From an uncultured Bacteroides sp. (GTDB taxonomy: Bacteria; Bacteroidota; Bacteroidia; Bacteroidales; Bacteroidaceae), in contig NZ_URFY01000012.1 in the NCBI RefSeq assembly GCF_900547205.1, positions 1-64,000 on the forward strand: a stretch of DNA of 64,000 nucleotides, in the 5' to 3' direction. The notes under the pieces were generated by a model, which searched no databases, had not been told where the DNA came from, and saw nothing but the letters and a program-made list of their open reading frames with translations. Of the stretch, positions 23,644 to 32,787 are shown piece by piece. The translations under genes were made by a program, and so were the position numbers. Within the stretch, counting starts at the first letter, position 1, and every line of letters starts with the position of its first letter.

Positions 23644-26325
23644 TTATTTTTTCGGATCTCTTCCTGTATATTTAATCAACTCACTTATTTTCTCATTAAG
23701 CTCTTTCGCTTTCATAAGCTGCTCCAATGTGACATGCATCCGATACCGCCAATAATTTCTCGGATTCGATGGCAAATTAATTCTTTCTTCCTCCACATTA
23801 GGATTTCTCCACTTCCCATCGATAGACAACCAATCCTGAAAGGACAGAATGCAAAGCATTGAGTTACTATCGAGATGATTGCGCACAACCTCTTCACACA
23901 ATTCCGGTGAAGCAACCGTAGGCGCCGTGCCATAATGCCCCAGCATGGTGTTGAAATAGCGTTGCGTTTGCAGATAATCTTCTTCCCACCAACCACGTAA
24001 CGTAGACATATCATGAGTAGAGATGGTGCAAACCGACCGATACGGATATTCATTGAGATGGCCAAACTCATACATCGGACTTTTGGGCATCCGCTGAATT
24101 TCCAGGCTAAGAATACGTAGATTGTTCATCACCGAGGGGACACAAGCAGGAATCATTCCTAAATCTTCTCCACAAACCAACATTCGGGTAGATTGTGTGA
24201 GTTGTGGTAACTTCTCCATTGCCTGTTGATACCAAAATTCATTGTGGCGATGATAATAATACTGATCGTATAGTTTGTTAAAAGCGTTCTTCTGGCAATC
24301 GTCCAATGCACGGAAGATGGAATCGCGTTGTACTCCGATGCGGGGATGATATTTTCCTTCCTCATTCTTGTCAGGAACAAACAATACATTACTGATTAGA
24401 GAATACAGTCCGTCCCTAATCCAGACACTATCTTCATCATTTTTTTCGGCAAAGTAGTGTTCCACTTCCCGCTGCGTCTCGAAGCCCGGTTTCATTCGAT
24501 AGATGCCGGATTTGTCAGTCGGGAGAAGAAAGTTGTATTTCACATATTCAGAATGCGGGCCAAATAGTTGTCCGAGGAAGGTTTCAGAAATATAAGGAAG
24601 CAAGTATTCTTCATGGAACGTGAAACCATAGCTTTCTATCTCTTCCCTGTTCATAGGGATGGAGGGCACGAATTGTCCCAATAATCCATGTACGGCGTGC
24701 ATCGGAATTTCCCAGATGCGGAAGAAGCCGAGGATATGGTCAATCCGGTAAGCATCAAAGTATTCAGCCATTTTCTGGAAACGCTTCATCCACCAACGGT
24801 AGCCGTCCTTTTCCATCACATCCCAATTGTATGTTGGGAATCCCCAGTTCTGCCCATTCACGGAGAAGTCATCGGGCGGGGCTCCGGCTTGTCCGTTCAG
24901 GTTGAAGTAATAAGGTTCTGTCCAGGCTTCCACGCTGTTGCGGCTGATACCGATTGGGATATCTCCTTTCAGGGCTACTCCGTTTTCACGGGCATACTTG
25001 GTGGCAGCCAGCAGTTGCAGATGTAGATGATACTGAATGTAAAAGTATAGTGCGATATGAGGGTAGTCCGCTGTTTCCGGCTGACACATTTTCTCAATCT
25101 CCTGTGCATTGTAGACAGAGTATCTTGGCCATTCACGGAAATTTGGCGTCCGATAAGCGTCGCGCAAATAGCTGAATACGGCATAAGGTTGCAGCCATTC
25201 TTTGTTGGCAACGAAGAAAGCCTTGAAACCTTTGGAAGACAATACCTTTTCACCTTCTTGCTTGAAGATTAAATGGAAAAACTCCCATTTAATCTGGTTT
25301 ACCGCCTCATAATCAATGGCGGGAAGGCTATTCAACTCCTTTTGTTTATTATTGAATCTCGTGGCAAGCTCTTTGTCTTTTAATGTACCTATTTGCCTTA
25401 AGTCCGCATACATCGGATGAAAAGCGTAAATGGAAATACTGTTATACGGATAAGAGTCTGTCCACTCATGTGTCATGGTCGTATCATTGATTGGTAATAT
25501 CTGTATCACTTTCTGATGAGTCTTTACAGCCCAATCAACCATGTGTCTTAAATCACCGAAATCGCCAACTCCGAAACTTTTCTCCGATCTTAGTGAGAAT
25601 ACGGGGATGGCTACTCCCGCTCCTTTCCAGGCAGGAATGTCGAAATAAGCATATCGGTCGGAGACAACCTGTGTCTCGTTTGTTTTTAATTCCGGGTCTG
25701 CCAGATAACGGTTGGGATTCTGTTCCCAGCTATCCGCTTTCTTTTCTGCTTTATTATAAAGGATAAACTTATATTCCAAAGGAAATTTGAGTTTACCTGC
25801 ATCCAGCTCAACTTGCCATTCCGGGAAATTAGCATCGCTCATAAGAACGGCTTTTTCAGGATTCCAATTTCCTAATGCTTTTTGATTACCACAAATCGCT
25901 AAACAATAATCTTTGCTGATTCGTGGAGCATATGCTTTAATAATCAACCCTTTCTTGCAGCTTTGTGGAATGGCATCCCTGTCGGGATGCGACAATAAAG
26001 CTTCCGTGAAAGCAGAACTATAAAAATAAGATTGTTCGGAAATATTCTTCCAGCAATCGTAGATTTTATATCTCCTCTTAGGGGCACCGGATAAGTTAAG
26101 ACTTCTTGGAAAATTATTCCATTCTTTACGGACACTGATTCCGTTCTGTTCTATCTGGTAACTGTAATTGATAGTCATTCCATCTTCCGGAACTTTCAGT
26201 TCCACTTCTGTCGTCCAGTATATACCATCCGTGGTATGCAGAGGGATCGACTCTGGAAACAGACCGGCGATTCTGACTTCTTCTCCCCAGTTAGTGCGGT
26301 ATTCTATATTAAATGATAAAATCAT
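23644..26325 (-). CDS. malQ: 4-alpha-glucanotransferase with N-terminal CBM20 domains
   Basis: An 893-residue GH77 amylomaltase that moves maltodextrin segments between chains in the cytoplasm. Residues 1-110 and about 125-250 are two starch-binding CBM20 modules (GNQKALGNWNPEKAVLM is typical). The GH77 barrel follows: PINDTTMTHEWTDSYPYNS, FDAYRIDHILGFFRIWEIP with the nucleophile Asp, and VCGEDLGMIPACV with the acid/base Glu. The length and CBM20 pair are typical of the Bacteroidetes and plant DPE2-like type, larger than E. coli MalQ. It has no signal peptide. A near-consensus -7 (TATACTTG, 26363-26370) lies upstream. Confidence 0.95.
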   Translation of the reverse strand: MILSFNIEYRTNWGEEVRIAGLFPESIPLHTTDGIYWTTEVELKVPEDGMTINYSYQIEQNGISVRKEWNNFPRSLNLSGAPKRRYKIYDCWKNISEQSYFYSSAFTEALLSHPDRDAIPQSCKKGLIIKAYAPRISKDYCLAICGNQKALGNWNPEKAVLMSDANFPEWQVELDAGKLKFPLEYKFILYNKAEKKADSWEQNPNRYLADPELKTNETQVVSDRYAYFDIPAWKGAGVAIPVFSLRSEKSFGVGDFGDLRHMVDWAVKTHQKVIQILPINDTTMTHEWTDSYPYNSISIYAFHPMYADLRQIGTLKDKELATRFNNKQKELNSLPAIDYEAVNQIKWEFFHLIFKQEGEKVLSSKGFKAFFVANKEWLQPYAVFSYLRDAYRTPNFREWPRYSVYNAQEIEKMCQPETADYPHIALYFYIQYHLHLQLLAATKYARENGVALKGDIPIGISRNSVEAWTEPYYFNLNGQAGAPPDDFSVNGQNWGFPTYNWDVMEKDGYRWWMKRFQKMAEYFDAYRIDHILGFFRIWEIPMHAVHGLLGQFVPSIPMNREEIESYGFTFHEEYLLPYISETFLGQLFGPHSEYVKYNFLLPTDKSGIYRMKPGFETQREVEHYFAEKNDEDSVWIRDGLYSLISNVLFVPDKNEEGKYHPRIGVQRDSIFRALDDCQKNAFNKLYDQYYYHRHNEFWYQQAMEKLPQLTQSTRMLVCGEDLGMIPACVPSVMNNLRILSLEIQRMPKSPMYEFGHLNEYPYRSVCTISTHDMSTLRGWWEEDYLQTQRYFNTMLGHYGTAPTVASPELCEEVVRNHLDSNSMLCILSFQDWLSIDGKWRNPNVEEERINLPSNPRNYWRYRMHVTLEQLMKAKELNEKISELIKYTGRDPKK

Positions 26326-26393
26326 ATGTATATTAGATTTTGATTAGACATCTTTGACGGTGCAAGTATAAGATATTTTTTTGAATAAAAAAT

Positions 26394-26419
26394 AAAAGGA
26401 GCCCGCAGGGACTCCTTTT
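26394..26419 (-). terminator. Terminator of the ribonucleotide reductase gene
   Basis: The stem AAAAGGAG/CTCCTTTT, extended by CCC/GGG inside the loop, is followed on the minus strand by a T-rich run. It separates the RNR gene from malQ. Confidence 0.85.
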
Positions 26420-26458
26420 AACCTTTTGTTTATATATTAATTAACATACATAAGATGT

Positions 26459-29002
26459 TTATCCACATCTCGAAGCACCACAAGTTGTACAAATCAGACA
26501 ACCTTCCTGATAAACCAAAGTCTCATTGCCACAGTTGGGACACTTTTTGCCTTTCGCTTCCGTTCCGTCTTGAATATATTTCTTCAATGCACGTTCCACT
26601 CCGTTTTTCCAAGTGTTGATACTTTCGCTGTTCAGTTGAAGCGAACCGACCAACTTGATAACTTGTTCAATTGGCATACGATAGCGGAGTACGCCTGAAA
26701 TCAGTTTGGCATAGTTCCAGTATTCTTTGTTGAACTTCTCGGACAAGCCTTCAATGGTTGTCTTATATCCACGTTTATTTTCAAACTGGAAGTCATAACG
26801 TTTCGTACCGTCTTCGTCCACGTTTTTGATGATACGTCCGGTAGTGACGCTTTTCGGCAACAAGATACCTTCGTCGTCATCCTGTAATCCGGTGAAGATT
26901 TCATAAGGATGTCCGTCCAGCAATCCGACGAAAGCCACCCATTTATCCTTGTTGTTCTGGAAACGAACGACATCGGCTTCCAATATTTTCGGGCGAACCT
27001 CTACTACTGTAGGTGGTTTGCATGGAGGCAATTCAGCTTTCTTGTCTTTATCAGATTTTGTAGAAATCAGTACACCGGAACGCGAACCGTCGCGATATAC
27101 GGTGCAGCCTTTGCAACCGGATTTCCATGCTTCTACATACAGGCGATTTACAAGATCTTCATCTACATCGTTAGGCAGATTGATAGTCACGCTGATAGAG
27201 TGGTCCACCCATTTCTGGATTCTTCCCTGCATCTTAACTTTCATCAGCCAGTCTACGTCATTCGAAGTAGCTTTGTAATATGGAGACTTGGTAACTAAAT
27301 CATCTATTTCATCCTGAGTATATCGTTTGGAAGGGTCGTATCCATTAGCTTCCATCCAAGTTACGAACTTATGGTGGAAAACAATGTATTCTTCAAATGC
27401 ATCTCCTGTTTCATCTACAAAGTCGACGTGTACATTCGTATCATTAGGGTTGACCTTTCTTCTACGCTTGTAAACAGGCAGGAATACGGGTTCGATGCCG
27501 GAAGTAGTCTGTGTCATCAAACTGGTGGTTCCGGTAGGAGCGATAGTCAGACAGGCAATATTGCGGCGTCCGTGTTTCTTCATCTCTTCATACAATTCCG
27601 GATCAGCTTCTGCCAAACGTTGGATGAATGGGTTATTCTTTTCGCGCTCTTTATCGAATATTTCAAAAGCACCACGTTCTTTCGCCATTTCTACTGAAGA
27701 GCGGTAAGCACCGAGTGCCACTGCCTTATGTACTTTTTCTGAAAATTCAGTAGCTTCTTCCGTTCCGTAACGAAATCCGAGGGCTGCCAGCATATCACCT
27801 TCCGCAGTGATGCCTACACCGGTACGACGACCTTGTCCGCTCTTCTTATATATCTTTTCCCAAAGCACACGTTCTGCACGTTTCACTTCATCGTTCTCAG
27901 GATCTTCATCAATCTTGTTCATGATACGTTCGATTTTCTCTAGTTCGAGGTCGATAATATCATCCATGATGCGTTGAGCCAATGCAACGTGTTTTTTGAA
28001 TAAGTCGAAATCAAAGTAAGCATCCGGTTTGAACGGATTCACTACATAAGAATATAGGTTGATGGCCAGCAGACGGCAAGAGTCATAAGGACAAAGAGGA
28101 ATTTCACCGCAGGGATTGGTCGATACCGTTCTGTAACCCAAGTCTGCATAGCAATCGGGAACAGATTCGCGGATGATGGTGTCCCAGAATAGTACACCGG
28201 GTTCCGCCGACTTCCAAGCATTGTGAACGATTTTCTTCCATAGGGTGGATGCGTCTATTTCTTTAGTAAAAGTAGGATTCTCCGAATCGATAGGATACTG
28301 CTGCACATAAGGTTTGCCGTCCACGGCTGCCTGCATGAAAGCATCGTTTAGTTTGACGGAAACATTGGCTCCGGTCACTTTTCCTTCCGTCATCTTTGCA
28401 TCAATGAAAGCTTCGGAATCGGGATGCTGGATAGACACACTTAACATCAAAGCTCCACGACGTCCGTCTTGAGCTACTTCACGGGTAGAGTTGGAATAAC
28501 GTTCCATAAACGGAACAAGACCGGTAGAAGTCAGTGCTGAGTTTTTAACGGGTGAACCTTTCGGGCGAATGTGCGACAAGTCGTGACCCACACCACCGCG
28601 TCTTTTCATTAGTTGTACCTGTTCTTCATCGATTTTAATGATAGCACCGTAAGAGTCTGCGGCACCGTCTACTCCTATAACGAAGCAGTTGGATAGCGAA
28701 GCTACCTGATAATCATTACCGATACCTGTCATCGGACTACCTTGCGGAACGATGTACTTGAAGTGATCTAACAAGTCGTACAGTTCTTTTGCAGTCAGCG
28801 CATTCGGATACTTCGCTTCAATGCGAGCTACCTCGTTTGCAATTCTCCAATGCATGTCTTCCGGAGATTTCTCATAAATGTTTCCGAAAGAATCCTTTAC
28901 TGCATACTTGTTTACCCAAACCCTTGCAGCAAGCTCGTCGCCTTGAAAATATCGTAAAGATTCTTCGTAGGCTTCGTCATAAGAATAAGTTAGTTTTTCC
29001 AC
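26459..29002 (-). CDS. nrdJ: Adenosylcobalamin-dependent (class II) ribonucleotide reductase
   Basis: An 847-residue enzyme that makes deoxyribonucleotides using adenosylcobalamin as radical source, so it works with or without oxygen. Landmarks: QLMKRRGGVGHDLSHIRPKG, the STNPCGEIPLCPYDSC loop with active-site cysteine, IAPTGTTSLM, GCKGCTVYRDGSR, and a C-terminal four-cysteine cluster (CPNCG and CTTCG) before the final cysteine pair. The -33/-7 promoter at 29078-29108 excludes the longest frame, which starts at 29107. GTG 29002, giving VEKLTYSYDEAYEES, matches the family N-terminus. ATG 29062 would add 20 unrelated residues. Confidence 0.92.
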   Translation of the reverse strand: MEKLTYSYDEAYEESLRYFQGDELAARVWVNKYAVKDSFGNIYEKSPEDMHWRIANEVARIEAKYPNALTAKELYDLLDHFKYIVPQGSPMTGIGNDYQVASLSNCFVIGVDGAADSYGAIIKIDEEQVQLMKRRGGVGHDLSHIRPKGSPVKNSALTSTGLVPFMERYSNSTREVAQDGRRGALMLSVSIQHPDSEAFIDAKMTEGKVTGANVSVKLNDAFMQAAVDGKPYVQQYPIDSENPTFTKEIDASTLWKKIVHNAWKSAEPGVLFWDTIIRESVPDCYADLGYRTVSTNPCGEIPLCPYDSCRLLAINLYSYVVNPFKPDAYFDFDLFKKHVALAQRIMDDIIDLELEKIERIMNKIDEDPENDEVKRAERVLWEKIYKKSGQGRRTGVGITAEGDMLAALGFRYGTEEATEFSEKVHKAVALGAYRSSVEMAKERGAFEIFDKEREKNNPFIQRLAEADPELYEEMKKHGRRNIACLTIAPTGTTSLMTQTTSGIEPVFLPVYKRRRKVNPNDTNVHVDFVDETGDAFEEYIVFHHKFVTWMEANGYDPSKRYTQDEIDDLVTKSPYYKATSNDVDWLMKVKMQGRIQKWVDHSISVTINLPNDVDEDLVNRLYVEAWKSGCKGCTVYRDGSRSGVLISTKSDKDKKAELPPCKPPTVVEVRPKILEADVVRFQNNKDKWVAFVGLLDGHPYEIFTGLQDDDEGILLPKSVTTGRIIKNVDEDGTKRYDFQFENKRGYKTTIEGLSEKFNKEYWNYAKLISGVLRYRMPIEQVIKLVGSLQLNSESINTWKNGVERALKKYIQDGTEAKGKKCPNCGNETLVYQEGCLICTTCGASRCG

Positions 29003-29077
29003 GATGTAATGTGCCTTAGATTTTATATTATAATAAGTAATGTGTAGAAGTTCACTTATCATTAACAAATGTGGCTG

Positions 29078-29108
29078 CAAAGCTAAGAATGTTTTTTCAT
29101 CTATCAAA
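29078..29108 (-). promoter_or_regulatory. Consensus promoter of the class II RNR gene
   Basis: On the minus strand, TTTG (29105-29108) and TAGCTTTG (29078-29085) are 19 bp apart. The predicted start is near 29070. No cobalamin riboswitch is recognisable in the leader of about 70 nt. Confidence 0.75.
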
Positions 29109-29267
29109 ATAAAAAAGGAATATTTTATGAACAGGTTGTTAGTTTCCTATTTCTGTTTGCTAAGTTATTGATAAACAGGTAAAATCTGATGTTGCTTAAA
29201 GGTTAAAGTTTTCCAAAAAGAAAACTATTCTATTTTGTTAGTATAGCGTGATATACTATTCTTTTTA

Positions 29268-29275
29268 TATCTTTG
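29268..29275 (+). promoter_or_regulatory. -7 element TATCTTTG of the nitroreductase gene
   Basis: An exact TAnnTTTG match that ends 12 bp before the ATG at 29288, giving a very short leader of about 6 nt. Confidence 0.5.
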
Positions 29276-29287
29276 CAAAAAAAAGAT

Positions 29288-30031
29288 ATGTTTGAAACCG
29301 TAAAGAATAGAAGGACTATCCGGAAATATCTATCGAAGGATATTGCTCCTGATTTGTTAAATGATTTGCTTGAAGCCTCTTTTCGTGCTTCTACGATGGG
29401 AGGGATGCAACTTTATAGTGTAATCGCCACGCGTGATGCGGAAATGAAAGAGAAACTTTCTCCTGCTCATTTTAATCAACCTATGGTGAAGAATGCGCCG
29501 GTTGTACTTACTTTTTGTGCTGATTTCCGTCGTTTTAGCAAATGGTGCGAACAGCGGAAAGCTGAACCGGGATACGACAATTTGATGTCTTTCATGAACG
29601 CTTCTATGGATACTTTGCTGGTGGCACAGACTTTTTGTACATTGGCTGAAGAAGTCGGGCTGGGAATCTGTTATCTGGGGACTACGACTTATAATCCGCA
29701 AATGATTATCGATACGCTTCAGTTGCCCGAATTGGTATTTCCCATTACTACTGTAACAGTCGGTTATCCGGATGGTACTCCCGAACAGGTTGACCGCTTG
29801 TCTATGGAAGCTGCCGTGCATCAAGAGGTTTATCATGATTATTCACCTGAAGATATTGACAGGCTGTATGCTTATAAAGAATCGTTGCCCGAAAGTAAGC
29901 AGTTTGTAGAAGAGAATAAAAAGGAAACGCTGGCTCAGGTTTTTACGGACATACGTTATACAAAGAAAGATAATGAATTTATGTCTGAGAACTTGTTGAA
30001 GGTCCTACGTCAGCAGGGATTCTTGAAATAG
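29288..30031 (+). CDS. Nitroreductase family FMN-dependent NAD(P)H oxidoreductase
   Basis: A 247-residue flavoenzyme of the nitroreductase family. FMN-binding signatures: KNRRTIRKYL near the N-terminus (phosphate-binding Arg residues), ASFRASTMGGMQLYSV, and the LGICYLGTTTYNPQ segment. The C-terminal extension (VYHDYSPEDIDRLYAYKE onward) is of the NfsA-like type that dimerises around the flavin. A TTG 15 bases upstream lies inside the promoter, so ATG 29288 is used. The substrate is unknown; such enzymes reduce quinones, nitro compounds or flavins. Confidence 0.85.
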   Translation: MFETVKNRRTIRKYLSKDIAPDLLNDLLEASFRASTMGGMQLYSVIATRDAEMKEKLSPAHFNQPMVKNAPVVLTFCADFRRFSKWCEQRKAEPGYDNLMSFMNASMDTLLVAQTFCTLAEEVGLGICYLGTTTYNPQMIIDTLQLPELVFPITTVTVGYPDGTPEQVDRLSMEAAVHQEVYHDYSPEDIDRLYAYKESLPESKQFVEENKKETLAQVFTDIRYTKKDNEFMSENLLKVLRQQGFLK

Positions 30032-30115
30032 TGATTAGTGTTTAGTGATTAGTGATTAACGTCTTAAAGCATAAATGCGCAGCCTGTTAATCACTAATCA
30101 CTAAACGCTAATCAC
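30030..30115. terminator. Very long hairpin between the nitroreductase gene and dnaA
   Basis: A stem of about 30 bp built of repeated AGTGATTAGTG units (30030-30060 with 30086-30115), with one G-U pair and a 25-nt loop. It lies between convergent genes. Such GTGATTAGTG arrays recur in Bacteroides intergenic DNA. Confidence 0.75.
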
Positions 30116-30121
30116 TAAATA

Positions 30122-31534
30122 TTAGCTCTTTTTCTTTAGCAATGACTCGATTTCCTGAACTTCGGCACTGAAACTCTTATCCACTTCCAATTGGCCTTTT
30201 ACGGTTTTGCAGGCATGGAGCACTGTTGCATGGTCTTTATTACCAATGAACTTACCTATTTTTGAAGTAGAAAAATCGGTATGGTTCTTGGCCAGATACA
30301 TAGCAATCTGACGAGCCTGAACTACTTCTCTTTTTCTAGATTTGGTATGTATTGCGGATGCTTCCAAATCAAAATGCTTGCATACTACTTTGAGGATATC
30401 ATCAATTGTGACAACTTTTGTTTCGTTGTGAACAACGCCGTGCACGATATGTTGTGCCAAGTCCAAATCTATTTCTTTATTAAAAATAGTGGAACGTGCC
30501 ATGATAGCGATAACAATACCTTCCAAGTCGCGTACACTCTCGTTTACGTTTTCGGCAATGTAGTCAATAACCTCCGGGGGGAACTGTAATCCGTCGCGGT
30601 GAATCTTATTACGTAGAATGTTTTTGCGTAGTTCCACGGTCGGTCTTTCCAGTTCGGCTACCATACCCCATTTGAAACGGGTCAGTAATCGTTCTTCGAT
30701 GCCTTGTAGCAATACGGGAGCACGGTCGGCCGTCAATATAAGCTGTTTACCGTTCTGGTGCAAATGATTGAAAATATGGAAGAAGTTGTTCTGGGTCTTA
30801 GTGACACCGGCAAACTCCTGAATATCATCAATTATTAATACGTCGATAGTCTGGTAGAAATTAAGAAAATCGTTAGTCGTATTATTACGCACTGAGTCCG
30901 TGTATTGCACTTGGAACAGATGTGCCGAAACATACAATACTCTTTTCTCAGGAAATAATTCTTTTATTTTTGTGCCGATTGCATTTGCAAGGTGAGTTTT
31001 GCCTACTCCGGAAGCTCCATAAAGAAACAACGGGTTGAAAGCAGTACCTGCAGGGTTCTGTGCTACAGCTTCGGCTACACTTCTCGAAAGTTTGTTGCTG
31101 TATCCTTCAATGAAGTTCTCAAAATTGTAATTCGGGTTCAAATGTGGGTCCAAATCCTGAGCAGCGGGAGCTTTCAGAAAGTTAGGCGCTTTATTACCGT
31201 CGAATATACTTTTGGGGGTAACAGCTGTAGAACGATTGCTTGCTTCGAGATTCACGGTCTGATTCGGAACCGAACTCTTGTCCACCATGACATTATACAT
31301 CAACTTGGTTCCTTCGCCAATGACCTTATATAAAGTCTTGCGAATAAGATCTACGAATCTCTCTTCCAGAATTTCATAGAAAAACTGGCTCGGAATCTGC
31401 AGGATCAATGTCTTGTCCTCGTACTTTAAGGGGACAATGGGAGCAAACCAAGTGTTATATGTCGTCTCAGGAACATTGTCTTTAATTACATCGAGACAGC
31501 GGTTCCAAAGTACAACATGATTTGATTCAATCAT
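30122..31534 (-). CDS. dnaA: Chromosomal replication initiator protein DnaA
   Basis: A 470-residue DnaA. Domain I spans the first 90 residues (LWNRCLDVIKDNVPETTYNTWF), domain II is a short linker, and domain III is the AAA+ motor with Walker A GASGVGKTH, Walker B VLIIDDIQ and the arginine-finger box LLTRFKWG. Domain IV carries the DnaA signature KDHATVLHACKTV, which reads DnaA boxes. It has a consensus promoter at 31609-31641. The usual neighbours dnaN and recF are absent, as is typical of Bacteroidetes. Confidence 0.97.
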   Translation of the reverse strand: MIESNHVVLWNRCLDVIKDNVPETTYNTWFAPIVPLKYEDKTLILQIPSQFFYEILEERFVDLIRKTLYKVIGEGTKLMYNVMVDKSSVPNQTVNLEASNRSTAVTPKSIFDGNKAPNFLKAPAAQDLDPHLNPNYNFENFIEGYSNKLSRSVAEAVAQNPAGTAFNPLFLYGASGVGKTHLANAIGTKIKELFPEKRVLYVSAHLFQVQYTDSVRNNTTNDFLNFYQTIDVLIIDDIQEFAGVTKTQNNFFHIFNHLHQNGKQLILTADRAPVLLQGIEERLLTRFKWGMVAELERPTVELRKNILRNKIHRDGLQFPPEVIDYIAENVNESVRDLEGIVIAIMARSTIFNKEIDLDLAQHIVHGVVHNETKVVTIDDILKVVCKHFDLEASAIHTKSRKREVVQARQIAMYLAKNHTDFSTSKIGKFIGNKDHATVLHACKTVKGQLEVDKSFSAEVQEIESLLKKKS

Positions 31535-31884
31535 AGTAACTTTTAATACATTTATTAATTAAGCAAAACTTCTACGCTTGCAAAATTCGGAATCTTATTT
31601 GGAAAAAACAAATCTATTTTTTCTTGCTTTTTTCGTTCAAACAATAATGTGTTTACTTTCAATGACTTATACATTTGTGTTTGAACACCCTAAGATTCTT
31701 TACTCTTGTTTTTTTATAAGTATCTAATATCTAGATGCTTATCTGCTATTGTTCTCTAGTATTTCTCTTGTCTGAACGTTTGTACGGGAATATTATTTCG
31801 GTTTGTAGATAGACATTTGCAGAGCTCTCAGCCCTCTTGCCGACTTATTCCTTATTTAGATAAAATCTATATAAGGATACTCTG
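31535..31884. other. 350-bp non-coding region upstream of dnaA
   Basis: It is AT-rich and without ORFs. It contains the dnaA promoter and a 9-bp inverted repeat, GTTCAAACA (31635-31643) and TGTTTGAAC (31678-31686). I looked for TTATCCACA-type DnaA boxes and found only weak resemblances (TTATACATT near 31668), so I do not call an origin here. Confidence 0.6.
31609..31641 (-). promoter_or_regulatory. Promoter of dnaA
   Basis: On the minus strand, TTTG (31638-31641) and TAGATTTG (31609-31616) are 21 bp apart, giving a leader of about 68 nt. The -33 element overlaps the left arm of the GTTCAAACA inverted repeat, which could therefore control access. Confidence 0.6.
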
Positions 31885-32778
31885 CTACTTATCTTTCTTG
31901 CCGAATAATGAGAAATGAACATACCGTTTCGGGTGTGCTTTCAAGTCTTCCAGCAAACTGGCTGCATTCTCAGTCGTTGTATTCAGATTATTATATAGAG
32001 AAGGGTCGTTGAAGAGTAGGCCGAGTGTGTTGTCCTTGCTATTCAACTTCTCTGTGAGTATTTTTACATTAGCCAATGTGTTATCTATCTTCTTGAAAGT
32101 AGCCGCATAGTCGATTTCTTTCAGACTACCGCTAATAGCTACAAAATTATCTCCAATAGTATTGAGCTTGCCTGTAAGTTCAGGAACATCCTTACTCATG
32201 AATCCTTTCATTTGCGAGCTAACCACAGCCAGATTGGCGGTTGTCGTTTCCATTGAGTGCAAAGTTGCAGGGATACTTTTGTCTCCTAATATATTATTGA
32301 GGGAGGTAAGAATGGAGTCCAACTTAGGTAGCATTTCTTGTACTTTCGGCATCAGTTCTGCTACGCTTTCCATCATACCGTTGTTCAGAGTTCCGGGGAT
32401 TGTATCTCCTACGGCATATTTCTCTCGTGGATTGTTTGCCAGAAGAATATTCATGCGCACCCCTCCCATAAGCTCGGAAACCAGTTCGGCGGAACTGCCC
32501 TTTGGGATGCGTAGTTCCGTATCAAGTTCCACTTCCACTACTACATTTCCGGGGTTTACAAAATCATAATTAATTTCGCGTACAATACCTACACGAACAC
32601 CGTCAGCAAATACGGGACTTGATTTGGTCAGTCCGTTTACGTTCTGAAATTTGGCATAGAAATAGACGGAAGGATGAAACATATGTATACCTTTCAGCCA
32701 ATTGATTCCATAAACCAACACGCATAGTGCCACAATACCAGCAATACCTATTCTGACTTCTTTTGTAATGTACTTCAT
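31885..32778 (-). CDS. MCE/MlaD family lipid-transport protein
   Basis: A 297-residue protein with one N-terminal transmembrane helix (IGIAGIVALCVLVYGINWL) followed by a single MCE domain (VYFYAKFQNVNGLTKSSPVFADGVRVG). A long helical C-terminal part follows. MCE proteins form hexameric rings that carry phospholipids between the two membranes. The usual Mla ATPase and permease genes are not adjacent. It starts 9 bp after the amidase gene and is in one operon with it, a common pairing in Bacteroidetes. Confidence 0.9.
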   Translation of the reverse strand: MKYITKEVRIGIAGIVALCVLVYGINWLKGIHMFHPSVYFYAKFQNVNGLTKSSPVFADGVRVGIVREINYDFVNPGNVVVEVELDTELRIPKGSSAELVSELMGGVRMNILLANNPREKYAVGDTIPGTLNNGMMESVAELMPKVQEMLPKLDSILTSLNNILGDKSIPATLHSMETTTANLAVVSSQMKGFMSKDVPELTGKLNTIGDNFVAISGSLKEIDYAATFKKIDNTLANVKILTEKLNSKDNTLGLLFNDPSLYNNLNTTTENAASLLEDLKAHPKRYVHFSLFGKKDK

Positions 32779-32787
32779 TTTATCTTT

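Noticed and set aside
26459..26467. DnaA box TTATCCACA
   Set aside because: A single exact match at the stop codon of the RNR gene, about 5 kb from the dnaA promoter and without companions.
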